Source: Neodiprion pinetum
Lineage: Eukaryota; Arthropoda; Insecta; Hymenoptera; Diprionidae
Direction: 5' to 3'
Assembly (NCBI RefSeq): GCF_021155775.2
Contig: NC_060235.2
Span: 24,561,598-24,625,597 of the forward strand
Length of the DNA: 64,000 nucleotides
Positions 1-13,800 of this stretch are shown here, piece after piece. Numbering within the stretch: the first letter of the stretch is position 1; each line of letters opens with the position of its first letter. The notes below the pieces were generated by a model. That model made no database searches. It was given only the letters and a program-made list of their open reading frames with translations, and was not told the origin of the DNA. A program made the translations under genes and the position numbers.

Positions 1-1742
1 CAGCTCCTTAGGTGGTAATATTGAAACGATCGTTTACATTTGTTGCATAGGAAATCTTTTTTTCGTGATATGTCGTTTAGGTGATTTTTTCGAATTTGAA
101 AAGATATTTTTTCGTGTAACGTGCTTAGGGTTGTATTTTTTCGTCAGAACAAGGGTAAAACAAAAATGCAATACTCGAGTTGCCTACAGTTTTAGAATTA
201 ATCCAGTTAATTCTCATGACCATTGAGTTCTAGAATTTGAAAACTTGGTGGATATTCAAATTGTAGTGAAAATTATAATAAGTAAATGATGGACTCAATA
301 TATTTATTCCATATTTTTTCCTCTTACTTGATGTAGTTATCCACAGATGAACTATTATTATTGCTGGGTAGTTCTGAGGTAGCTCAATATTGCCTTTGAA
401 ACCTCATTCTATTGTCCCGTCATTTATTAAGCTTTTTTCTTCCTTCAATTTCATTGAAAACAGCTTGACCAAGTTCTTCTATAAAGGCATGTTGAAGAAG
501 TTTGGTACAGATTTTTTTCAGGTTACATGAACACAACTTCCTTTATAAACTCTATAAATCTGTCTGGATCAAAACAATCACCTGTTCCACGAATATTTCC
601 ACTTCCTGAAAACTAACTACTTCTGCTTTTTCAAAGAATTCTGTGGTTATCCTTGGCTTTGCATCGTATTCTTATAAGTCGGCAGGCATTACAAACACTG
701 CTCATATTCGGATTAGTTTTTGGTTACTGTTGAATGTTGATGTTGATGTGGACATTTTTTTTATATTTATTGTGACTATTTGTTAGTACAATGCTTTCGT
801 ATACGTAATTGTATACAGTGTCTAATTAACACATCAATTGAACAAATTCGTTTATGCGCTGGCGACAATTATTGTGTAAAAATTGAACTTATATATATTT
901 TTTTTTAAATTAACAATCGAGCATATACGTAAGCAGAGTAATAATGCTGTTGAAAATGCCTTCTCATTCCATTCATTTGTTATCCTGTAAACTAGATAAA
1001 AAAATTAATCAGTTTGCGATCAAACCAGTCATATCAAATGCTGGTACATTTATGGGGTTAGACAGAGTGCAATTTCAAAATGGAAATTCTACTCTGCTCA
1101 GCCTCATATTGTTGCATAGATATGTCCATATCACTGCATATAAAGCTTTGATGTATTCCTTCTCCAAGCTATAGTTATTACATACTGGACGATACTTTTG
1201 CAGTTACATCACAATGTGACAAAATCAAATAAGCATCAGTCATAAAGTACTATAAAAAAAATCTTTACACGTACATTGTCGTAGCATAAATAAAAATATA
1301 GTAGATAGTTTAATTCATTGATTTCTTTTTTCATGATTTACGAAGAGTTGAATGTAAATTGTGTCTTGTGTAAAATTATTTTTAAATGGTGGCTGGTTGT
1401 TGTCTCCGGTATATTCACAATATAGTGATTTATTAACATATTCTCATTTCGGGAAAACTTAAAATTTGCAATTTTCTTTTATCTGGATGTATTTAAAGCT
1501 CGCATTCGTTTATAATTGGAGTTACTTGATTTTAGGATTTGCTATATGATCATTACAGCCTACTTGCATACCATTACATTGCCAAAATATTTTAGTTCAT
1601 CAATCTTATCTTAATAAGTTGAAGGATTTCACATACCACCATACAAATATAGTGTTGAGTCTTCCTTTTCTTGCGAACAAACAGATGCTGGTTAATGATC
1701 ATATGGCATAAAGCAGAGATGCTAATGACTTTTTTTCAACAG
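1..1742. other. Intron (or upstream region) of the KMT2C/D gene
   Basis: The first exon I can place starts in the middle of the reading frame at 1743, so this AT-rich stretch is most likely intronic. I found no supported exon in it. Positions about 430-700, read on the - strand, show short stretches that look like broken coding sequence, but I cannot name a family. Confidence 0.5.
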
Positions 1743-1878
1743 GAACAAGATAGACTTTCAAACAGAGATCGGTCTAGTCGGGAGGCAGAGCAAGAGCGTC
1801 AATGGAAACATCTGCAAGCAATGCGCCAACAGCAAGCACAAATACAGCAGCAAGTTATTCACGAGCAGCGCGTACATG
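1743..1878 (+). CDS. KMT2C/D exon A (Q/E/R-rich helix)
   Basis: The exon follows a pyrimidine-rich acceptor ending caacag and ends at donor gtaaac. It opens in phase 0 with EQDRLSNRDRSSREAEQERQ and is strongly charged and Gln-rich, typical of a coiled coil. One base carries over to the next exon. Confidence 0.85.
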
Positions 1879-4800
1879 GTAAACACAATGTTTAAAAATT
1901 TGATTATTTGGCAAACAATGATTGTTGTCATTCTATGAAAAATGTATAAGAATAAGACGATGACGTAAAAAATTATATTTTTAGCTAGTGCTCAGGTAAA
2001 TTGTACAGCTCCTGATTTTTTTCCTTTTTATTATAGTGTGCTTATATAAAACTTAATATTTGTTTCATCATTTCATTGCAGCCATGGCAAGGGTACACAG
2101 ACAGATTAATGAAGATGGCACACCTCAAATGAGCACCGAAAACACCCCAGGATTAACAACCCAATTACAAGTCTCCACAGCTCAGGTAATTGCAACTAAA
2201 TTCCATGAATTAAATTCCGTATAGCTCCGTACTGACTTGAGCATTTTTGCGCCTGAATGCTCCAGTGAGTACCGCGTGTTTGTGCGTACTCGCAGATGGT
2301 CAGCACGCGCGAACACGATCTATCACTCATCAGTCCATTGAAGGATTTTCGTACGGAACAGCGCTCAGTTAGGATGCGTCTTTGACGACAGCTTGATATT
2401 TACTGGCTCACTGCGGTTATCACAAATGATCTAAGCATAATTTTACGCACACAAACAGAAAATTTCTAGAACGCAAAAAGTTCACACGCACGAATGTTCG
2501 TGTGGGCAAACCGTTTGTGCGTGCAAAAATGCTCAACTCAGTACGTGGCTTTAAGCTATTTATATATTATATTTGGGTACCTTTTATCATTGAACGCAAA
2601 GCAAGTCAACAGTTGTAGATTAGTTATACCTATATAATTTTATAATATCATCGACTTGTATAGGAGGTTTACGCTGACTGCTGGGCTAAAAGTATATACC
2701 TCGTACTGTACAAGCCAAGTTACCATATCTCATGACAACTGTTGTTACGTTTTGTGAAACGATTATTTTATATGAAATTTTCATGCAAAGGATGGAAATC
2801 ATATGGGTCCAATAGCGTCGTCATCTCCTGGATCTCGTGCAACGTTTTCAACCCCTCCGATGAAAATTACAAAGGGTGTAGCTCCCCAGAGTCCGCTCCA
2901 AGGTATTACACGCCTACCAAATCAACACTCTACTCCAGTCACCCGTCCGGTCAGCTCTGTTGTGCGGCCTGGCATGCCTAGTACTTTTGCACAGCCTCCT
3001 TCTCCATTTTCACCGCAACCTCAATCTCCCCATGATTTTCCACAATCTCCTGCAGCTTCGCAATCACAGGATCATTTCCAACGCTTTGAACCTTCAGAAT
3101 CGTACAATCAAACTCCTCAAACATCGAGACCACAATTTCCCACCACAACTTCGTATGCAACCTCACCTCGGAACGATTCTTTTCCTCAACCACCTGGTAC
3201 ACCTCGTCCTGTGTTTAATGCTCCCACACCTCGTTCCTCACCACATGTTTATGCCCCATCTCGAACTCCTGATCCTTATAGCAGCCAAGCACCCACTCCG
3301 TCTCCAGCTCCCAGTTATACCCCACCCAGGGGGGAATCGAGGCAGGAACCTCAATCACCCGAGGTCTTCAATCAGCAACCAGAAGTTAATCGTCAATTAC
3401 GCGACTTGCTCCAACGGCAACAATTTAATAAAAAATTGGAACCTCTCGCCACTTCGTGGAATCAAGGTAATTCTTGTTCAAGACTGATTTCTCAATTATA
3501 GCTTACCTGCATTAATGTTCAATGTCAGCAAATAGTCCTTGGTAAGTACTTGCATTTCAACATCTTCATAAATCTCTGTTTAGATGGACAAGGTGTAAGT
3601 GAAAATCCTCAGCCGCAATTTGACGGAACTCATCCTCAAGGTCCTCAACATTCACAAGCTTCGGGAAATACTGGAGAAGGTACTTTCAGGCATCCTCTTC
3701 CTCCCGGTATTGTCAGACCACGAATGCCTATCCAGCCAAATGTCATCATACGTAATCCCATTGGTAAGGGCATTAAATAATCAATATTTATCAATATTCT
3801 ATATAGATAGGAGGAAATGAATCACAGCGGAAAGAGTCTGGTACATCAGATACTGTTTCAAAATACTAGTGACAAATGCTATTGCTGTTACAATTTCAAT
3901 GTGAATCAGAACATCTATGAATATTAAAGATACATTCACATGGTTTTGCTCAATGAAAATTAATTTTTCTGCGAAATACGGTTTCAAATCAGAATTGGTT
4001 TGAGGGTTACACAATCTTATGCTCCACGAAAAATAGTTGAAGTTCGGGTTATAAGCTAGCTAAGCCAGAACCATCTTCATTGTTATGAAATGATTTGTTG
4101 CAACAAAAAAATCTAGTGCTAAACAAAAAGCCTTGCTAAATACTTACACCTGATTTTATGTCGATGTAGTGTATTTTTTAGAATATAAGCTGAGGTTTCT
4201 AAAGTTTCTGGATGTCATTTCAAAACTTTTGTACTTGACCTCTTTGTGTAATTGTTTTTACAGAAATGTTCGAAAGTAATACAAATCAAATAATTATCTA
4301 CCTTTAGAGTCAGAAATTGATTGATATTTGGGACTAGTTTTACTAAAGCCATATGGTAACTTACAAATTTGTGTTGGGTGACAGTGAACAACGGCAATAT
4401 TTTCAGTAACCTTCATTGTGCGATTCATAGGCCAGACAATAAGTGACATCAATGTCTGCTGAATCCTTCTATGCCGCCTACTTTTTCTAGATCTCAAGCA
4501 TCTTTTGCGGTTTCCTGCGCTTAATAGTTCGCGGTATTGGAGTGAAGTGTGTCCTTCATGTAACAATATTGATTTGTGTATTAAATCTGCAATGACGATT
4601 ATTTATTTTATACACCTAAGATATTTTTTAAATTGCAAGAGCATTTTTAAAAATGTCAAAGTAGTCTGGGTTAATTATAAGACACAGAAGACAATCTAAG
4701 AACTGAGAAGAGAGATGTACAAAAATTGGTAAACTTTTTAATTATAACAATCTGAATTACTTTCAAAAATGTAGTTCAGTAGGTACTTGTTATGTATACA

Positions 4801-7800
4801 TATAAATAAACTCATGTTCATCTATGAGTTATAACACATTTGTCCATGATTGATAAACAAAACACCATCCCGTGGTGACTTCAGAAATAGTACTTGTAAT
4901 GTTGAAATTCATTTGGAACCATTAAATCCTTAAGAAGAAAAGTCTGAGTTCTTGATAGAACATGACCTTTTTGGTTGATTTTTTAAAGAAAAATCTCATT
5001 TGGTGTACAGGGCTGAATGTGAGGCTACCGACAGGAGCAAATATTGAAGCTAGATTGCAAGGCGTCGACTCTCGCAAGAGAACGCTACTGCAACGGCCAC
5101 CAGTGCCTGCTGGCATACCGCCACAACATTTTCAGAGTGGCCAAGTATTGCAACAACGATTACCTGGCCCGCGAAACCCTCTTGCGGAGCAGTTTGACAT
5201 TTTGCAACAACAGAGATTTCCAGGTAAGCAATGTTAAATCGAATCACTACACACAGACTGTTTGGAATATCTATTAAAGAAAATACATCAATAATAGAAA
5301 TAATTTTGATATCACAGAACCCACGCAAACTCCACAAAGCTTAGTTCAACGATCAGTGCGGCCTGGACTTGATAATATAAACCAAGGTATTAGAATGATG
5401 GGTGCACAAGGAATAGTGAGACCACCACTTTTGTCAGCCTCGGTAACAGAAGCAAGTGCTCCAACTACTGAAGCTTCAGAAATCCCAGATAATGTGACAG
5501 CAGAGCTTGAAAAACTTGAACAGGAGAGTGCTCCAATGGTAGAAGTGGAAGGTGTTAGTGCAATATTGGGAGATTTAGCTGACGATGATGACGAACTTCT
5601 AGGTAAAAATAAATCTTCTGGTTATTTCTGGATGAGTGAAAGATGCATTCATGCCAGTGCATTCAATATGTCAGCATTATTGATGAATGAATTTTTTCTC
5701 AGTTTAAGGGGAGACGCCGGTGAAATTTTGATAACACCGAATTTTCGGATTTCTTGCGCATACACTTTCATCGCAGAAGATTGATATTTTTTTTTTTCAG
5801 AACATATAGTAATTTAATCTGAATCTTGTTGGAAGGAATTTTTGATCACAACTTATTTAGTCATTTCAAAAACGAAAAACTCAGTATTCTCGAAATTTCA
5901 CCCGAGTCCCCGCTTAAAATATATGTATCAAGCAATATGAGAATTTCAATTTTCATAACTCGTTAGCTTTTATCAACTAAACAAATAGGCCACAAATATG
6001 ACATATCAAAATTTATTTCAAAATACTCTTCTGCCGAAAATAATTAAGTTACATGAGTTTTGTACGTGTGTTTCTTTTAGCCGAAATGGGAGCTGATTTT
6101 AATATACTGGAATATGCAGATCCCGAATTAGACAATATGACTGGAGGTGAAAAAACTAACATATTTGATCTCGACTTAGAGCAAGTAGAAGTAGAGACTA
6201 AAGAAGATAAACAAAAAAAAGTAACGAAAACAGAAATAAAGCGCGAAGACGTGGGCCCCACTCCAGCTACTCATCCAGAAATTAGAGAAGCGACCAGCAG
6301 TAGCTCAGCACAGGATCTGTCAGATACAACAACAAATATGCGACCACAGGCGCAAACATTAGTTGCGACATCTCAAAGCACTCATCAACAACAACCTGCA
6401 CCGGCACAACAAGGAACAAATCCACAAGCTGCGGTCGTGCAGCAACAAATGCATCAACAAGTTCAGCAAGCAGCAGCTATAGGAAGACCAATGCCTGCTG
6501 GAACAAGGCTCATATCTCCTGATGGAGCAATCGGCGTTGTTACTTCGACTAACACTGTAACAGTCAGCTATCCATCTAATTTTCCAGGTCATTCACAGCG
6601 ATTACCTCAATCTCACATACAAAGTAAGTCTACTAATGTAAACTGTATGTTATCACTATGTAAATTATATTTTGCGATGTGTTGTAACTCTGATGTAGCT
6701 GGAAGTAGGCAAACAAGTTTGATAGAAATGATAAAGGTAACTAGTGTAAACAAGGACTGGAAAATATGAACGTGCATAGAGTTCCAAAAATTCACTTTAA
6801 CACCATAATTCCGACCATGATCTCAAGTGACAATGGTCATATTACGAGACGTATCTATCTTGACCTATGTCACAGCAAAACTTTAAATAATCCTTTTTTA
6901 TGTCCCACTTACAATGATAGGTTCAACAGATATTCATCCATGATAGAGTTTTTTTGATCCTTAGAGGGCCAGCCTGATTCTATTAGGAGTCAGCAGATAA
7001 CTTGGAAACTCCACTGGACGTTTTGACTATTTATATACATAATTCATACCTCTGAAAAATATCGAATTTCAAGGGAAAAACGTTGGCCTTCCAAAGGTTA
7101 ATAATAATCTTCAAGCTGGTCAAGGGGTCCCCATGATGAGGGTATTCACATATACACGTACACACCTATGACTGGTTTTCACAATGTTTGGAGCATTTAT
7201 TAGGTAGAAATGTTAACTTAAATAAAATTATTGTCTGCGAAACATTGGTACTTACCCACAAATGAAGTTCAAGTTAGAATAAACTGTTAGTAAAATAGCA
7301 TTGGATTGTCTAACACACGACTGCACACATTGACATCATACACATAGCCTCTGCTTAAGAAGAGTGAAATCAAATTCTGAGGATATACTGATTTTGTGCA
7401 CTCTACAGGCACGATCGAGCTTGTAGACATGGAAGTAGCATCCCAATGCTCACTTCCGCGACTGGGATGCTACCTCCATATGTATAAGATCGATGACAGA
7501 TACTGAGCACTATGTAACCCACAATAACATGACAGAAAAAATAGTTGAATCGTAATCCCAAATAGTAAATTAGTCAAAATTCTTCGAATTTGGGGGCAAA
7601 AATCACTCGTAGGTGGATACATGTATATGTAAAAATTTCAACTGTGGGGACTACTTCACAGACTTAATTTCACAACGGAAAGAATTGAATTGTGAAAAAA
7701 TTTCTATCCTACAGAAGCAATGCCTGTTGAATTTGACATTTCTGTCAAACTTTGCATTTACATGTGCTATTAACACAGTTTGGACTCCACACATAGTTGT

Positions 7801-10800
7801 AACGATTCGGAATTTGGTTAGATGTTACAATATGTAATGTATTTGGTTCGTTATTACATGATGTAATACAGATTGAAACTGTCAAAGAGGGCTGCTGGGA
7901 TTGGCTAAAACTGAAAAAGTTTTTGTTAAGATCAATATGCAATATGTTCGAACCACAGTCGTGTACACAGTATTGGCCATTCAACCGATGTTTTACAGGG
8001 ACAATCCAACAAGCCAGTAATGCATTGTCCGCAGTAAATCTGTTAGTAACACTTCATATTAAAGGGAAAATAAACAACGTAAGAACAATATACGACACTG
8101 CCAACAGACTCATACAAACCATTTTGAAATCATATTTTGATTTGCTCCCATACTTGTTTCTGAATATAAGCAAATCTGAAAAGTAATTCTTGACTAACAA
8201 TTAATTTCTTACATTGTCCTTTTGTACCAATTATGAAGTCTAAAACATGGCTGGCATTGTTAAGAGCCATAATGTGCACTCACCGGTTAAAGACCCATCT
8301 TTTTCATTTACACAAATACTAATGAGAATGCTTTCGGTCAGCAATACAGCAACAGCAGCAGCATCAACAACAACAACAGCAACAGCAACAACAGACGCAG
8401 CCCCAACAGCAGCAGCAGCAACAACAGCAGCAACCACAGCAGCAGCAACAACAAACACAGCATCAGCAGCCACAACAACCACAGCATCCACAGCAACAGC
8501 AGCAGCAGCAGCAGAGGCTAGGAATGAGAGTAGGTGGTGTTCCTGCTACACCAGGTCGTGTGGTACCTGTTAGCCATATGATGGGTCCACGGACGCCTCT
8601 GCCACCACCGCCACCTCCACCATATCCCGGACTTCCTCCGCCATATCCAGGACCTATACAGGTGTGTGGCATTAGATATTTATCTTTTCTAGGATTATAC
8701 GCATTGCTTTCAGATTCAGTGTTTTCATTTTGTGTTGATTTTTTCGAGTCCGGTTATTACTTTTTAAAGATCGCAAAAAGTGCTTTGAACGTTTGATCAA
8801 AACTATGTTGTCTTAGGTAAATTTTTTCATGGTGTAATATAAGTTACATGAATGTCCCAAAGTTTTTTGCCTTGACTATAATCAATTTTCCTGTAAATTT
8901 TATGAGTACTGTAAATTAGCATGTTTTGTTTTTGGTGAATATTAATTTAATGTTAACAACACTCAAAGGTTTCATCCAAAAATTTTTTCAATCATCAAGT
9001 TTTCATATTCCTAAATACTGCACCGACAATTACATTCAGTAACTGTGAATAATCTTCTTTGACAGTATGAATTGGAAGGCCTTAGAATCAAATTCCGTTA
9101 ATATCTAGTATTGAAAAGCATTGAAACATTGTTCAGTACCACTAAGAAAATATTTGAAATGCTTTACCACATTGGTTACTAACCCAAAAATACCAATATT
9201 TTTTATTTCAACTTAATAATCGAGATATCACAATGTTATTTACAATATGATATACCTGAAATAGCTATGGAAAACTTGATAAGTTATTCTTCTTTGGTTT
9301 ACATAGAAACGGTATCTTCGGCGAAATTTTGTATATCCATGTCAAAAAGTAACCAAATCAGTAAATTAGAAGTTTTTGTAGTTCCGGCCAAGATACGCTT
9401 GCGTGTGATACTTTCAAAATTTGTATATATTTTTTCTTCAATCATTAAAAAATCTTACGGTCAGTTAGCTACTACGGTAGGAAATAAAAACGTTAGCCAC
9501 AAGTTTATGTTGCATATAATTTCCAAGGATTTAGTTTTGGTGAGGTTAGTTGACTATAAATCAGTACGCGTTCCGATGCCTTTTTTTCCTGAAAGATGAG
9601 ATTGAGGTGCTACATAAATCAAAACACGTATGGCTTTTGTTTGCTAAGACACTTTTCCAACTCAGGTTGACGAGTCTCCAAAATATTATGATTTTCCCTG
9701 AAGAAAGCTAAAGAAACGTAAAGGCCAAAGGATAAGATGGCAAGAGAATAGTCGATTGGGTTATTGAATACTTTGTTTAAGGAAAGCTAGTCTCGACTCT
9801 CTCTATATGAAGCCATATTAGGAATGTTAATCAAATTACTGATAGCTGAGTATTCGTAATTATACATTGTCATAGACTGGTTGGTTTTAGTCTTTGTGAA
9901 AGTCTATCATATTTGACTATTTTATTGTTAGTTTAAAATTGCCCACAGTTTATAGCGACTAGACTATTTACTTTGCGACAAAAATTCAAATACCTACACC
10001 GCTGAAGGTTTAAATCCCTACAAAATGTTTGTACTATAAATACGGCTAACTGGTAACAACAAAAACAATTTTTAAAAAATTACTCCCATGTTATTTGAAT
10101 GGGAAAACCTCGAATATCTTCGTTTAACCTTTTAGCAATGGATTCAAAAGATATCCCTCCGCGAAAATTTCTTCTCTGCTATGTACAAGTTTTTTTTGGG
10201 TGGGAGCAAAAAATTAGTGTCGTTTTCAAACGAAACATCCTAGTGTAGATATGTTTCCAAAATGCTTCGAAGAGGCCATGATAAATCCAAGGGCTTTTGA
10301 AGCTTGGTTTTTTGCACTTTTGATGTGATCTTCAAATGTCCAACTTGAAGTTTAAAAGGACAGTCCAGACCTCTATGAAGTTGGTGTGTTTCATGCTTAT
10401 GTTGTTTATAGTATAGTTTTGATTGTGACTATTATTTTAGATTATCCTTAATTTTGTGTTATGCTGAAATATTAGTCTATATTAAATATAAGTCTGTTTG
10501 CGTCGCTCCAGATTAGTACATTTACCAGCTCATTTGGAACATGAGAGGAATCCTGTCTTTGAAGTCGTTCTAAATAGTTTGATGCCCTTAGCAAATAGTC
10601 AAAAAGTGAAATAATGAACAAGAGCTTGGAAGTGGTATTTAAAAAATGATTGGTGATCGTTAACCGACAGCATGACAGCAATCACTAATCTACCTGTATT
10701 AAGTGAACTGAGTAATTGAAGAATATTCTATAACAATTAGAATTAACAATTATATATATATAAGGGAAATTATCAATCACATGGATTAACTTACTAAACG

Positions 10801-13800
10801 CGTGAATCATCATCAGATGTTCATGATCATCATCTTTCGTGATCAAAACATAGTGTCAGCTCTGCGAATTATGAACCACTCCTTACATTGATCACTTTCT
10901 TCCTCTCATTCTTTTTTAGTCCTTCCCAAATTTTCTCATATTACCTTTCATAATTTATTCTTACCTCTCTCCCACCTGACAGTTGAAGGATGATTATAAC
11001 TACTTGCACGACAGTCATGCACATATATATCGGTGTCGACACAATATTTTAAAGCTATTTAGCTATAATATGACAAATCTAATAATTGCGTACAGCATAG
11101 TTAAAACATATATAACATTGATGACAAATTCAAAACAAAGTTTCTCATAATCAACGAAATTCATTGCTCTGAGCACCAACTGCTCACTGTAGGCATATCT
11201 ATATTTTTAATTGTTTTAAAGAGGATAAATCTTGTTGATGTCACTGTTTGTCTGTGATGTTAGGAAATCAAACATCACCGTTTTGATTGATATTACGTAA
11301 CAAGTACAAATCTGATTTGAATGTATAATTCTGTGAGTTTGTTTCAGATTTGTATTTAGCGTTTGAAATGGTTTAACTCACGTTAGTGCGAGGAAAGCAA
11401 AGTAAAGGATAAAACTTAACAAAAAATTACGACATTACAATTTTACTTCTTTGAAGCAATCAATTTTAGAATACGTAAAATAAAATATTACTTCACTTTT
11501 GGATCCCATGATGATTAAAGAAACTAAATACGTGGTCGGCCTTCATAAACCAGGTTACTTGACAAAGCCAGTCTTACGCGAATCAAGTATCATCGTCTAT
11601 CAAACTACACTATGGAAGATCATATATCCAATAACTTTTGTCGTGTGTTTTAAATCTATTTATGTGAAAATGTCTAACTTGATTTTGTAAACTATCAAAG
11701 GTAGCTGAGTAACTTATTTCATATATATTTACTTGTATATAAGAGTACTGGCTGGTAATATGGTGTTTTGGCCTGGGTGTTTGCAATGCATTGGTGTTGG
11801 TGCATGTCTAGATGGGGCTGTGCCCGGGTGGGCGGGGCTTGGTGCGCCCCACGGTCCATGTAGGGCACCCTGGACCAGTAGCAGGTCCATCGCTACCCTC
11901 CGTGGTCCACACTGGTGTACCCGGCATACCACCGCATCCTCACCGGAGACCCTTGCTTCTGCAGGTGAGCAAGCCTTGAAGAAAATTATTTGCACTCAGT
12001 TCACGTATCTCATAAATTAACCGATTGTCAATAGCAAAGTGCATTGTTATTTCAATTTATGAAAAGAAAAGGAGCGGATTGAGATTAAAATGTGGAACAA
12101 TTAGAAAATTAACGGGTCACATTATCGAATTTTCAGGCACAAAAATTTATTTCGTAGAATTTCAAAATATAGAAAGTCGAAATATAGGAAAATAAAAATG
12201 TAAGCAGATTAATTTTTAGAGGACTGGTATTTTTCCCTTGAAATTCGACATTTTTTAGCAGTATGATTTATGTATATAAATAGTCAACACGTTCGGTGGA
12301 GTTTCCACATTATCTGCTGACTCCTAAAAGAGCTAGTCCGGCCCTTTAAGGGTTAAAGTATTAAAAACTAAAATATAAAATTGTTAGAATGAATGAAAAT
12401 ATAGCAAGTCAAATCATAAAAACGATAGACTTATGATAATTCTCTATTTTGGTTTTCTGTACTTTACCTCTTAGTATTAAAAAATGATGTAGTGGTATAT
12501 TGCGCATCAAGGAGGCAAAGTCGGTCTTTTTATGCGAACCATAAATTTGCCATGTGAGTCATAGGAGAGCACGTACGAAAGCCGAAGACAAATATTGAGT
12601 TGCTTCGGAAAACGGTATAAGCAACAAACATATCGCATAACTTACTGTCTATACCGAGGGTCAAACAACCATCCCTTCAATGAAAACCGACACTGAATGA
12701 AAACTTGTGACATAATTCATTCAGCATGTTCGCGTTACAGGACTTTATACCCGCACTTAGCATACTTAGTCATTCGACATGTCGAACAACTGTGTCGCAC
12801 AACCAAATCGCCTCAGTATAGACACATCTCAATTATTCATCAAATGTTCATGTGTAAAAATTGTTTGAACTTTCGTACTCCCGTAGAAACATGTAATTTT
12901 CTGTTCAAATGCTTAGGTATGTGGATCAATAAATAGAATTGCTTATGCGTACAAAATTCTGTAAAAGTATCGTCAAGTTTTGTAGAAACGTTCATCACTT
13001 GACTTTGCTATTTGTAATTTTTAACTTCTTTTCCCTGTCAACCTTTAAACTGCCGGGATTTTAAGAGCTTTATTCCCCTTATATATTCTCAAAATGTTGT
13101 ATCTGTATCTTACATATAACATATGTGAAGTTCCAATCACAGGCAGAAACTATATTTAAACTATCCGGCAGTTTAAACGTTAAGAATAAGTTCTTATCAC
13201 CAAATTTTACTTAACCAACTGAACTTTCATTTTCTAAACCTGGGTCTCACGACGCTTTTGGTTATATTATGATTGGTGTACTTTGACTGCTGTAGTGTAT
13301 GTGTGTGATAAATCATTATCAAGAACTTGATAAAGTCTGTATAAATTTGCACCAGTGTTTATGTTTTAAGAAAGAATGCTTCCTATAATTTCAAACAAAC
13401 TATTTAATTACAATATTTACTTCTGCAAACACCTGTTGAAAATGCTTCTTGACATCAATGTCTTCGGTATTCCATTGGCTATTTCGGTACTCATATAGTA
13501 GTGCCTATATTTACTTGAAAGTATAATCGTTGTTCTTTCTATACCTTCCTTTCTATTTTATTTCATATATTCAATGCTTATTTTATGCGATTAGTACAGT
13601 TTATATTTTGAAGGTAATTTTTACAAAATCAAACGTAGTGTGGAACACATGATAGTAACTAAAAATTATTACAGGGTCCTCTAGTTTGTCTAGTTTTAGT
13701 TCTCAGAAACATAATTAATTCAAGTTAATCAACGAACCTCGAATAGGTGTTTTTGTATCCGAACTTCTATCTTTTGAAAACTAAAGACATGGCATGGATT

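Larger units (their letters stand above)
6624..8341. other. Intron with TTAA MITE and miRNA-like hairpin
   Basis: This 1.7-kb intron contains a 139-bp TTAA-type MITE (6959-7097) and an 81-nt hairpin (7414-7494). Both are listed separately. I saw nothing else. Confidence 0.65.

Noticed and set aside
430..700. Broken coding sequence on the - strand (pseudogene?)
   Set aside because: Short stretches such as IRGTGDCFDPDRFIEF look coding-like but change frame and match no family I can name.
4294..4566. Antisense 90-codon frame with an Arg-rich centre
   Set aside because: It lies in an intron, has no known domain and no partner exons. Length alone is within chance for this composition.
8240..8491. 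Poly-Ala/Val and poly-Ala/Thr frames over the CAG/CAA tract
   Set aside because: They are shadows of the poly-Gln frame, which is fixed by the phases of the neighbouring exons.
9267..9599. 110-codon open frame in the intron after exon H
   Set aside because: The composition is that of translated AT-rich DNA, and no motif or splice context supports it.
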